Assembly: GCA_900550055.1 (NCBI GenBank)
Contig: URQU01000006.1
Location: 6,986 to 70,985, forward strand
Length of the DNA: 64,000 bases
DNA from: an uncultured Coriobacteriaceae bacterium
Lineage (GTDB): Bacteria; Actinomycetota; Coriobacteriia; Coriobacteriales; Eggerthellaceae
Direction of reading: 5' to 3'
The notes under the pieces are model-generated. The model made no database searches and was not told where the DNA came from. It saw nothing but the letters and a program-made list of their open reading frames with translations. A program made the translations under genes and the position numbers. Numbering within the stretch: the first letter of the stretch is position 1; each line of letters begins with the position of its first letter. Below, one piece after another: positions 47,980 to 55,576 of this stretch.

Positions 47980-48034
47980 AAACAACCTCGCAACCATCGT
48001 CTGACGCGGTGGTTACGAGGTTGTTTGCTATAGT
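47980..48034 (+). promoter_or_regulatory. Inverted repeat and extended -10 promoter of lysC
   Basis: AAACAACCTCGCAACC at 47980-47995 pairs with GGTTACGAGGTTGTTT at 48011-48026 (one mismatch). It is followed at once by TGCTATAGT, an extended -10 element (TATAGT at 48029-48034), with a predicted start near 48041, 31 bases before lysC. The repeat covers the space where RNA polymerase would bind, so it may be an operator; it could also be the terminator of the upstream permease gene. Confidence 0.55.
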
Positions 48035-48071
48035 GGCAAACAATCGAAACCCCGTCCGAAAAAGGAAACGC

Positions 48072-49352
48072 ATGTCGCTAATCGTATGCAAATTCGGGGG
48101 CACGTCCGTTGCAAGCCCCGAGCGCATCCAAATGGTTGCGAAGAAGCTGATCGCGAAAAAGCAGGCCGGCCATGACGTGGTCGCCGTGGTGTCCGCCATG
48201 GGCAAGACCACCGACGAGCTGGTGGGCCTGGCAGCCGCGCTCAACGACAACCCGCCGCTGCGCGAAATGGACCGTCTGCTCTCCACCGGCGAGCAGGTGT
48301 CCATGTCGCTTTTGGCCATGGCCATCGAGGCGCGTGGCTACAAGGCAATGAGCTTCACCGGCCGCCAGGCTGGCATTGAGACCGACAAGTTCCACAACAA
48401 GGCGAAGATCGTCATGGTGCACAGCGAGCGCGTGCGCGATGCGCTCGAGCGCGGCGCCATCGCCGTCGTCGCCGGCTTCCAGGGCGTTGACGCCGACGGC
48501 GACATCACCACGCTCGGCCGCGGCGGCTCCGACACCACGGCGGTGGCCGTGGCGCACGGCCTGAACGCCGACGTGTGCGAGATCTACTCCGACGTGGACG
48601 GCGTCTACACCGCCGACCCGCGCATCTGCCCGCGCGCGAAGAAGCTCGACGTCATCAACTACGATGATATGCTGGAGCTTTCCGGCTCCGGCGCCGGCGT
48701 CCTGCAGATGCGCGCCGTCGAGTTCGCCCGCAAGTACAACGTGGTCATCCATTCCCGCTCGGCGTTCTCCGACGCCGAGGGCACCTATGTCAAGGAGGAA
48801 ACCGACATGATGGAGGAAGCCGTCATCACCGGCATCGCACACGACACGTCGGAAGTGAAGGTCACCATCCGCGGCGTGCCCGACATGTCCGGCGTGGCCG
48901 CCAAGCTGTTCAGCGCTTTGGCGGGCAACCAGGTGAGCGTGGATATGATCATCCAGAACGTGTCCGAGGACGGCATCACCGACATCAGCTTCACCTGCCC
49001 GGGTGCCGACCAGAAGCGCGCCTGCGAGACGGTGGAGCGCATCCTTCCCGACGTCAACGCGCGCGAATACGTGGTCGACGAGGATATCGCCAAGGTCAGC
49101 ATCGTGGGCACGGGCATGAAGTCCAGCCCCGGCATCGCCGCCAAGGCGTTCCAGACCCTCGGCGAGCACAACATCAACATCCTGGCCATCTCCACGTCGC
49201 CCATCCGCCTGTCCGTGGTGGTCGACGGCGCCCAGACCGCTGCCGCGGTGCGCTGCCTGCATACGGCGTTCGGCCTGGACTCCGACAGCGTGTTCGAGGA
49301 AACGCAGCTGTCCGCGGAGGAGATCGCCGCGAAGATGAACAAGGGCAGGTAG
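48072..49352 (+). CDS. lysC: Aspartate kinase
   Basis: Phosphorylates aspartate, the first step to lysine, threonine and methionine. The 426 residues start MSLIVCKFGGTSVA and contain the kinase sequences VVSAMGKTTDELV, GFQGVDADGDITTLGRGGSD and EIYSDVDGVYTADPRICP. Two ACT domains follow (about residues 265-426), the sites of feedback inhibition in this family. AAAAGGAAAC precedes the ATG at 48072. An internal start for a separate beta subunit, known in some actinobacteria, was not resolved. asd lies 272 bases downstream on the same strand. Confidence 0.96.
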   Translation: MSLIVCKFGGTSVASPERIQMVAKKLIAKKQAGHDVVAVVSAMGKTTDELVGLAAALNDNPPLREMDRLLSTGEQVSMSLLAMAIEARGYKAMSFTGRQAGIETDKFHNKAKIVMVHSERVRDALERGAIAVVAGFQGVDADGDITTLGRGGSDTTAVAVAHGLNADVCEIYSDVDGVYTADPRICPRAKKLDVINYDDMLELSGSGAGVLQMRAVEFARKYNVVIHSRSAFSDAEGTYVKEETDMMEEAVITGIAHDTSEVKVTIRGVPDMSGVAAKLFSALAGNQVSVDMIIQNVSEDGITDISFTCPGADQKRACETVERILPDVNAREYVVDEDIAKVSIVGTGMKSSPGIAAKAFQTLGEHNINILAISTSPIRLSVVVDGAQTAAAVRCLHTAFGLDSDSVFEETQLSAEEIAAKMNKGR

Positions 49353-49624
49353 CTGTAGCTCCGTCTGCCTGACGGCAGCCGGACTGCTCGACGTTGCGGC
49401 CGCCTGTGTGGCACTCCGCCTTCGCACGAGCCCAAGAGCTCGCGTACCAAGGCCTGTCATACGGTGGCAGTGCCGCTTGGAGCCGCGGGGGTGCGAAGCA
49501 TCCCGCGGCTCCTTTCCCATTGCGCGCAGGCAGGGGCCGGCGCGCATCCCTTAAGGCAATATGGGGCGCAAAAGCACCCATCATTGACGATATATCAACC
49601 CGGAACGTGAACGAGGAGGACCTC

Positions 49625-50680
49625 ATGGCTTGGACCAAAGTTATGCCGGCTAACCCGGTGGTTGCGGTTTGCGGCGCTACGGGCGCCGTCGGCAACGAGT
49701 TCTTGAATGTGCTGCACGACCTGGATTTCCCTGCGTCGAAGGTCATCGCGCTGGCTTCCGCGCGTTCCGCCGGTAAGAAGCTGCCGTTCAAGGGCTGCGG
49801 CCAGGTTCCCGCAGGCGAGCTGACCGTGCAGGAGATGACGCCCGAATCGTTCGAGGGCGTTGACATCGCGCTGTTCTCCGCCGGCGGCTCCGTGTCGAAG
49901 GCCATGCGCGAGGCCGTGGTCTCCCATGGCGCCGTCATGATCGACAACTCCAGCGCGTTCCGTATGGACGAGGACGTGCCGCTGGTAGTGCCCGAGGTGA
50001 ACCCCGGCGACGTGAGCTGGCATAACGGCGTCATCGCCAACCCGAACTGCTCCACCATCCAGATGGTGGTCGCGCTCAAGCCGCTCTACGACCTGGCTCG
50101 CATCACCCGCGTGGTGGTCTCCACGTACCAGGCCGCGTCCGGCGCCGGCGCTCCGGCCATGGCCGAACTGTACGACCAGACGCGTGAGTTCCTGGACGGC
50201 AAGCCCGAGGACGAGCTGACCATCAAGGCGTTCAAGCACCGCATCGCGTTCAACACCATCCCCCACATCGACGTGTTCCTGGACGACGATTCCACGAAGG
50301 AAGAGTGGAAGATGGTCGCGGAAACGAAGAAGATCATGGGCGACGAGGGCGTGCAGGTGGCCGCCACCTGCGTGCGCGTGCCCGTGCTGCGCTGCCACGG
50401 CGAGTCCATCAACGTCGAGTTCGTCGGCGATGTGCCGCCCGAGGCCGCTCGCGAGGCGCTTGCTGCCGCGCCGGGCGTCACCGTCATGGACGACCCTGCC
50501 AACGACGTGTATCCCATGCCGGGCCTGCTGGCCGGCACGAACGACACCTACGTCGGCCGCATCCGCCGCGACCCCACGGTCAAGCACGGCCTGGCCATGT
50601 GGGTGGTTGCCGACCAGATCCGCAAGGGCGCTGCGCTCAACGCCGTGCAGATCGCCCGGCTGCTGCTTCCGCAGGAGTAA
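49625..50680 (+). CDS. asd: Aspartate-semialdehyde dehydrogenase
   Basis: Reduces aspartyl phosphate to aspartate semialdehyde with NADPH. The 352 residues contain the Rossmann VAVCGATGAVGNEFL, the nucleophile Cys142 in NPNCSTIQ, the substrate loop YQAASGAGAPAM and the acid/base His in VLRCHGESIN. GAGGAGGA lies 4 bases before the ATG. The gene is complete, but its 3' end touches an insertion-sequence remnant: the first bases after its stop codon already read as transposase, so its original terminator has probably been lost. Confidence 0.96.
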   Translation: MAWTKVMPANPVVAVCGATGAVGNEFLNVLHDLDFPASKVIALASARSAGKKLPFKGCGQVPAGELTVQEMTPESFEGVDIALFSAGGSVSKAMREAVVSHGAVMIDNSSAFRMDEDVPLVVPEVNPGDVSWHNGVIANPNCSTIQMVVALKPLYDLARITRVVVSTYQAASGAGAPAMAELYDQTREFLDGKPEDELTIKAFKHRIAFNTIPHIDVFLDDDSTKEEWKMVAETKKIMGDEGVQVAATCVRVPVLRCHGESINVEFVGDVPPEAAREALAAAPGVTVMDDPANDVYPMPGLLAGTNDTYVGRIRRDPTVKHGLAMWVVADQIRKGAALNAVQIARLLLPQE

Positions 50681-50683
50681 ATC

Positions 50684-50877
50684 GCCTCGACAACGCAAAG
50701 GCCGAGAACTTCTTCTCGATGGTCAAGGCTGAGCTTTACTACGATCGGGAGGGAGCCGACCCCGATATCTTCGAGAGGGATTTGGAGGAGCTTATCGACT
50801 GGTATAGCAACGTGCGCATCAAGAGAAGCCTGGACGGAAGCAGCCCAGTCGAGTACAGGCTCAGCCGGGCCGCTTGA
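50684..50877 (+). pseudogene. IS3-family transposase C-terminal fragment, copy 1
   Basis: About 64 codons without a start, reading RLDNAKAENFFSMVKAEL, then a linker, then LIDWYSNVRIKRSLDGSSP and VEYRLSR before a stop. This is the last part of the DDE integrase core of IS3-type OrfB proteins (DNA/E...F...K, YN..R.H, SPxEYR). It abuts the asd stop codon, so the rest of the element upstream was lost. Confidence 0.85.
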
Positions 50878-50939
50878 TTCGCTTCTTTGCCGTTCAGGAA
50901 ACGGGGTTCTCTGCAAAACTGGGACGGCTTAAATAAAGA

Positions 50940-51144
50940 CTGCGCCACTAGGGACTGGCTCCGGAACTCCTCCGGGGTCAGTCCCTTCAGTTTAACCTGG
51001 CGACTCCGGGCGTTCCGGTGCGCCACATAGGCGTCGAGGCCCGCCCTGAAGGACTCGAAGCCGGGCGATGTCCTTCCCCTGAAGGACCCGAAGTCGGGCC
51101 ACGTCCCCCCTGAAGGGCTCGAAGTCTTTCTCCAGCTCGCTCAT
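50940..51144 (-). pseudogene. IS3-family transposase C-terminal fragment, copy 2
   Basis: On the minus strand FESFRAGLDAYVAHRNAR leads into RQVKLKGLTPEEFRSQSL, the C terminus of another IS3 subgroup (KLKGLSPxEYR type). It faces copy 1 tail to tail. Upstream, a 31-33-base tandem repeat at 51045-51124 breaks the frame between an in-frame MSELEKDFEPFR and FESFRAG. TCCCAGTTTTGCAGAGAACC on the same strand just past the frame could be the element end. Confidence 0.8.
51045..51124. repeat. Short degenerate tandem repeat inside the IS remnant
   Basis: The 16-mer CCTGAAGGACTCGAAG and two variants begin at 51045, 51078 and 51109, a spacing of 33 and 31 bases. They duplicate the transposase segment encoding Phe-Glu-Ser-Phe-Arg and disrupt its frame. 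Confidence 0.8.
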
Positions 51145-51420
51145 ATGCAGCCCTTCAGATCAACGCTTGCGATGCAATCCGAACCGAAGGCTGGCTAGAC
51201 AGAACACTGATGGGGGCTGTACCATGCGGGTTGCTAGGTCCACGCGCTCGAGCCCATGCTCCTATTAGGTCATTGGCCGGCCTTGGTTGGGGCCGACGCG
51301 AGGCTCTTCGAGTTGAGGCCAGTCGCTGGAATCGACGGCAGTTCTTTAATGGGCCGTCGCGTCGGCTCATGCGCATTTTCGCCGATAACCCTCGTCGATA
51401 GCGCGATTCCCATTATCAGT

Positions 51421-51483
51421 GTCCTTCAAATGCCCGAAAACCTGATCGTCGGCGCCGTTGTCGAGGCAGTTTCCCTTGCGCGA
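51421..51483 (-). pseudogene. IS3-family transposase internal fragment, copy 3
   Basis: The minus-strand translation contains SRKGNCLDNGADDQVFGHLKD, a clear match to the SRKGNCxDNAxxExFFGHLK motif of IS3 OrfB around the catalytic region. The stretch before the Phe is degenerate, the usual catalytic Glu position reads differently, and no reading frame extends on either side, so it is a decayed relic. Confidence 0.8.
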
Positions 51484-51635
51484 TGTGTGCAAAGGGGCAG
51501 TCGGTCGCACGGTCGGCGGCGCTTTCGCTTCTGCGCTAGGCGAACGGGTTATGCTGCTTGCACAAGGCGAATGGACTTTGTTGCTTGCGATGGACCGAGC
51601 GTGATCGGCTGTTGGCTGGCATTGGTCATGGCGGG

Positions 51636-51689
51636 TGCGAATAATCGTGCGTTTTGGCCGTCTGGGGACAAAATGAACGATTATTCGCA
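51636..51689. repeat. Palindromic intergenic repeat A
   Basis: 54 bases with perfect 13-bp terminal arms TGCGAATAATCGT and ACGATTATTCGCA. The 28-base centre is itself close to self-complementary with repeat B. Confidence 0.85.
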
Positions 51690-51729
51690 TGTTCGGGGCC
51701 TCGCAAAGACGGTGTGAGACTCAAAATTG

Positions 51730-51778
51730 CAAACCATCGTCAAAAATGTCCAATTCCCTGACGCCCAGCGATGGTTTG
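51730..51778. repeat. Palindromic intergenic repeat C
   Basis: A 49-base unit with 10-bp arms CAAACCATCG and CGATGGTTTG, followed by AGGGTTTTT. Size and spacing are like repeats A and B, but the arms are different. On the plus strand it also looks like an intrinsic terminator. Confidence 0.65.
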
Positions 51779-51800
51779 AGGGTTTTTGGGACCTGCTGAT

Positions 51801-51854
51801 TGCGAAAAATCGTTCGTTCTGTCCAAGGGCGGCCAAAATGAACGATTATTCGCA
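51801..51854. repeat. Palindromic intergenic repeat B
   Basis: 54 bases, the same length as repeat A, with arms TGCGAAAAATCGT and ACGATTATTCGCA (one mismatch). Its centre (TTCTGTCCAAGGGCGGCC) resembles the reverse complement of the centre of repeat A. Confidence 0.85.
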
Positions 51855-52124
51855 GTCGCGTTTGACTTTGCCTGCACGTGGGGAGCGCCGGTCTTGTCAA
51901 GGCGGTTGCTTGCATGCTGCTAAGAGAATTACGCTGGCGTTTGTTTCTGCGGGGCATGCTGCCAAGGGAATCGCGCCGGTCTTTGCTTCCGTAGGGCATG
52001 CTGCGGCGTTGCCCGTGCATCTCTTCTCGCCTCTTTTCAATTTGCCTCGCTGCAGCACGACGTCGCGGCTCCCCGTTTCTTGTGGGGCGGGGCGTTTGCT
52101 TGCGGGGCTGACGAGGTCTTTCGC

Positions 52125-52130
52125 TATAAT
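52125..52130 (+). promoter_or_regulatory. tlyA -10 box
   Basis: A perfect TATAAT ends 7 bases before the ATG at 52138, so transcription is predicted to start at or within a base or two of that codon. A weak TTGCGG lies 19 bases upstream. This would give a leaderless mRNA. Confidence 0.6.
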
Positions 52131-52137
52131 GGGCCGC

Positions 52138-52881
52138 ATGACTAAGAAACCGAAAAAGATACGCTTGGATGAGCTGCTGGTCGAGCAGGGGGTGTTCCCC
52201 GACGCCGGCACCGTGCTGCGCGCCGTTTTGGCGCACGAGGTGAAGGTGGACGACGTGTACGTCACCAGCGCGGCCATCAAGGTTGCGCCCGACGCCGATA
52301 TCGTGGTGAAGGGCCGCAAGAAGTTCGTCTCGCGCGGCGGGCACAAGCTGCAGGGCGCGCTCGACGCGTTCGGCCAGGACGTCTCGGGCATGCGCTGCAT
52401 GGATATCGGCAGTTCGACGGGCGGGTTCTCCGATTGCCTTCTGCAGGCGGGCGCCGGCAGTGTGGCGTGCGTGGACGTGAACTACGGACAGCTGGCGTGG
52501 AAGCTGCGCCAAGACCCGCGCGTGGAGGTGTTCGAGCGCACCAACATCAAGCTGGCCGATCCCGCCGAGCTGGGTGCGCCGTTCGATCTGCTGGTGGCCG
52601 ACCTCAGCTTCATCGGCCTGGCAGCCCTGGCACCCACGTTCGCGCGTTTCGCGCAGGCGGGCACCATCTTCATCGGCCTGATCAAGCCCCAGTTCGAAAG
52701 CCAGCACGACGAAACCGACCACGGCATCGTGCGCGACGAGGCCGTGCGCCTGCGGACGGTCGACGAGGTGCGCGCGGCCTTGGAAGCCGCCGGCTTCGAA
52801 TGCACGGGCGTTACCGAAAGCCCCATCACCGGCCACGAAGGCAACGTGGAGTACCTGGTGCGGGCGATTTTTCAGAGGTAG
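52138..52881 (+). CDS. tlyA: TlyA-family rRNA 2'-O-methyltransferase
   Basis: SAM-dependent methyltransferase of 16S/23S rRNA (historically called hemolysin A). The 247 residues have an N-terminal S4 RNA-binding domain (IRLDELLVEQGVFPD) and an FtsJ-like domain. In the latter, FVSRGGHKLQGAL, DIGSSTGGFSD (SAM site), VADLSFIGL, GLIKPQFES and HEGNVEYLV supply the Lys-Asp-Lys-Glu set. The ATG at 52138 follows a perfect -10 box; an in-frame ATG at 52129 would overlap that box. There is no ribosome site, consistent with a leaderless start. The 3' end converges on the lipoprotein gene with 8 bases between stop codons. Confidence 0.93.
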   Translation: MTKKPKKIRLDELLVEQGVFPDAGTVLRAVLAHEVKVDDVYVTSAAIKVAPDADIVVKGRKKFVSRGGHKLQGALDAFGQDVSGMRCMDIGSSTGGFSDCLLQAGAGSVACVDVNYGQLAWKLRQDPRVEVFERTNIKLADPAELGAPFDLLVADLSFIGLAALAPTFARFAQAGTIFIGLIKPQFESQHDETDHGIVRDEAVRLRTVDEVRAALEAAGFECTGVTESPITGHEGNVEYLVRAIFQR

Positions 52882-52889
52882 CAATTTGT

Positions 52890-55226
52890 CTACACGCGGT
52901 ACACGGCGATGCCCGTGAAGTTGAATATGCGCTTGCCGTTGTCGTGTAACGCCACATATGCGCGGTCGGTCGTCCCGTCGTTGTTCACGATGGGCGCATA
53001 GTATTTGTGGCGATAGAGATGCGATGGATGCTTCATCTGACGTTCGTCGATAAGCGGCAGCTGATAGGCAACAAAGGGCGCCCCCGTGTTGCGCGGCGCG
53101 GCAAGGTTGCCCTCGCCTTCGCCGAACAGGATATCCGTGAGCGTATTCTTCTTGTCGTAATCAAGGTACATGTTGACCAGCTGATCTTGCGTGAGCACGC
53201 AATGACCTGCGGAATCTCTCATGAGCTGCTTTTGCGTCAGGCTGCCGTCCTTGGTCGTGCGCACGTTCGCGGCGTTGGCGGCGATTTGCACCTGATGCCC
53301 CGGCACCTGGTAGTAGCGGATGTTATCGGCCCGTTTCACCAGCTTTTGCGCGGTGGCCATCGCCGCAACCTCGTTGGCGACGCCCGTCGCGGTGCCGTCG
53401 GCATCGTCATCTTCGGCAAGCAAGTTCAGCGCCGTCTCGGGTAGCGTGGCGGTTCCGAACAGGCCCTTCCAAAAGCTCAACCACTCGGCAAGCTCGGTCT
53501 TCTTCTCGGGGTCGTCTTTGATGGCCAGGTAGTGCTCGTTGAGGCAAAACGTCGAATAGTTGACGAGCGCCATGAAGTTCGACAGCACTGAGCTTTGGAA
53601 GTTGGCGCGCATCTCGTATCCGTGGTGCTCCCACTTGTAGCTCAGCACCATGAGCTCGTCGAACGCGCCGAACAGGTTCTTGTTCGTGCCGGTGTAGCAC
53701 TGCATAATCTCGTTGCCCAGGACGCCGGCCATGTCGTAAACGTATCTGCCGCACACCTGGTAGCGGGGGTTCGAGTATAGGTTCTCGGCGAACTCCTTGC
53801 GGCGGGCTTCCTTCTCGCTTCCATCGGGCAGCGCGTCGATGGATTCCACCATGCTGTTGAGCTTCGAGAGGTCCCATCGCATCTCGGCGGAGAACTTACT
53901 GAGGTAATTGTTCACCTGCAGGTAGCAGGCCTGCTTGTCGAATTGGGCTATGACCTGCGCGATCTTGCGCTCGATGTCGTCGAGCTGCCCTTGGATCTCG
54001 GTAAGCTTCGCAATGATCTGCGCCGATTCGTCGTTGCCGCCGAACACCAGCTCGAGCAGAGATGAGCTTCCGTACTCGAAGGCGCGCCCCGCCGTCTGCT
54101 CGCCGATGAATTTCAAGCCGGCGATCAACAGGTCGATGGCCTCGATCGCGACGTCGGCTTCGGGGGCAGGGTCTTCCGCGCCCAGCGCGACCACGTCTTG
54201 TTGGAAGTCCTCGGCGGGCTGATCATTGGATGACACGTCGGGCTCGCCGTCGTTTTCCAGGGGTTCCCCGGGCGTGAAGGACAGCAGGTTCTCGTCGTTA
54301 TCATCGACGGACGTATCCTCCGTGTCGATGGTGGTGCCGCCTGCAGTCTCGTCTGCGTAGGCGGTTTGCGGGGCGAAGGGGTTGGTGGAGGCGGCGGTTG
54401 CGGAGGCGGTGCCGCTGCCGGCGGGCGCTTTCGCCTGCTGGATGGTTGCGGCGCCGGTCAGGGCGGCGATGGCGTCTTCCCAGGCGGCATCGTCGTTCGC
54501 GGCCTCGAGCAGCGTACCGTGGCGCTGCTCGGCGGCCCCTTCGTCGCCGGTGATGGTCACGTGCGCGCCGCCGGCTCCTTCGCCGGACACCTGGGCCTCG
54601 AAGGGCGCGTCGACGTCGCCCACGGAGCTGTTCGCGTTGATGACCAGGTCGGCGCACGAATCGCCCAGCGTGGCCCGTCCGATGCGCGCGCCGTTGTGTG
54701 CGACGGCGTCGCTTTTGCCGACGACGATGAGATGGTCGATCGACCCTTCGATATCGGCGGTCTTGATCGAGCCGAGGCTCAATACGCTGATGGTCGCGTC
54801 AGGTTGGATGGAAACGACGCCGTCGGAGTTCACGCCGTCGACGTTGAGCATGCGCAGCGTTCCCGTCACGATGACAGGGGACCCAAGCGGCGCCAACGTC
54901 AGGCAGCAGGGATCGGGGTTTTCGCCATCGCGATAGCAGAGCGCTATGGTGCCGTCGGCAAGGTTCGGGACCAGGGAAAGCGCCGCGCCCGAGAACGCGG
55001 TTCCCGCGGCGTCGCCGTTGATGAAGAAGCGCTGGCCATCTACGTGCAGCGTTACCTGGTCGGACTCGCCTGAGGAAGCGCCGCCTCCGTTGTTGTCCGC
55101 GCTGCATCCGAGCGAGGTGACGCCGGTGAAACCGAGCGCGCACGAGCCGATGAGCACGGCGGACGTTTTGATCATGGTGCGACGGGTGATGCCGTTCCCG
55201 GCGGGTCGAGCGTCGAAGCTTGCCAT
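52890..55226 (-). CDS. Tat-exported lipoprotein of unknown function
   Basis: A 778-residue exported protein. The signal carries a twin arginine (NGITRRTMIKTSAVLIG) and a lipobox TSLGC (Cys41). Residues of about 50-240 are rich in short beta strands with repeating Gly/Asp (SLGSIKTADIEGSIDHLIVV), suggesting a beta-solenoid or jelly-roll. Residues of about 250-370 are acidic and low-complexity. From about 375 the protein is helical, with a coiled-coil KLTEIQGQLDDIERKIAQV near residue 400 and a hydrophobic ELVFGG before it, and the end is Tyr/His-rich. The pattern recalls alpha-helical pore-forming or adhesin proteins, but no family is recognised. GGGAGGAG lies 5 bases before the ATG. Confidence 0.82.
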   Translation of the reverse strand: MASFDARPAGNGITRRTMIKTSAVLIGSCALGFTGVTSLGCSADNNGGGASSGESDQVTLHVDGQRFFINGDAAGTAFSGAALSLVPNLADGTIALCYRDGENPDPCCLTLAPLGSPVIVTGTLRMLNVDGVNSDGVVSIQPDATISVLSLGSIKTADIEGSIDHLIVVGKSDAVAHNGARIGRATLGDSCADLVINANSSVGDVDAPFEAQVSGEGAGGAHVTITGDEGAAEQRHGTLLEAANDDAAWEDAIAALTGAATIQQAKAPAGSGTASATAASTNPFAPQTAYADETAGGTTIDTEDTSVDDNDENLLSFTPGEPLENDGEPDVSSNDQPAEDFQQDVVALGAEDPAPEADVAIEAIDLLIAGLKFIGEQTAGRAFEYGSSSLLELVFGGNDESAQIIAKLTEIQGQLDDIERKIAQVIAQFDKQACYLQVNNYLSKFSAEMRWDLSKLNSMVESIDALPDGSEKEARRKEFAENLYSNPRYQVCGRYVYDMAGVLGNEIMQCYTGTNKNLFGAFDELMVLSYKWEHHGYEMRANFQSSVLSNFMALVNYSTFCLNEHYLAIKDDPEKKTELAEWLSFWKGLFGTATLPETALNLLAEDDDADGTATGVANEVAAMATAQKLVKRADNIRYYQVPGHQVQIAANAANVRTTKDGSLTQKQLMRDSAGHCVLTQDQLVNMYLDYDKKNTLTDILFGEGEGNLAAPRNTGAPFVAYQLPLIDERQMKHPSHLYRHKYYAPIVNNDGTTDRAYVALHDNGKRIFNFTGIAVYRV

Positions 55227-55576
55227 AGGGGCTCCTCCCCGAAGGTGAAAACGTTGCGCACATGATATGACATGCGCGATCGTTTTCGGAAGGGGTAGGC
55301 CCGCCTTTTTCGGCGGCGGATGGCGGTGGCTGGGTGGGCGCGAAGATGGGCGGCGCTGCTTTTGCCCGTTCGTTCGCGTTCCCCGGTGTTGGGCGTTGGC
55401 GGGCAGCGGTGGGCAGCGGCGGTTCGGACGCCCCCTCATGTTTCCACATTCGAACGATGCTGTTTCCAGCTGGTTAAGCACAGCGGCGGAAACGCTTGCG
55501 TAACACGCGGCCTGCACACTGGATGCGGGCCGCTTACGTTCTCCGGCGGCCTTATCATCCAGACGAAGGACCGCAT
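55227..55576. other. Divergent promoter region of the lipoprotein gene and gltB
   Basis: About 350 bases between divergently read genes. TATCAT hexamers occur on both strands: near 55265 for the lipoprotein and near 55552 for gltB. A GCGGCC/GGCCGC inverted repeat spans 55508-55534. No gene is supported. Confidence 0.45.

Noticed and set aside
51045..51124. Short regularly spaced repeat considered as a CRISPR remnant.
   Set aside because: Units are 16 bases with unequal 15-17-base gaps, lie in a transposase frame and have no cas genes nearby.
51256..51717. A 153-codon plus-strand frame between asd and tlyA.
   Set aside because: It runs antisense over an IS3 relic and a palindromic repeat and has no ribosome site.
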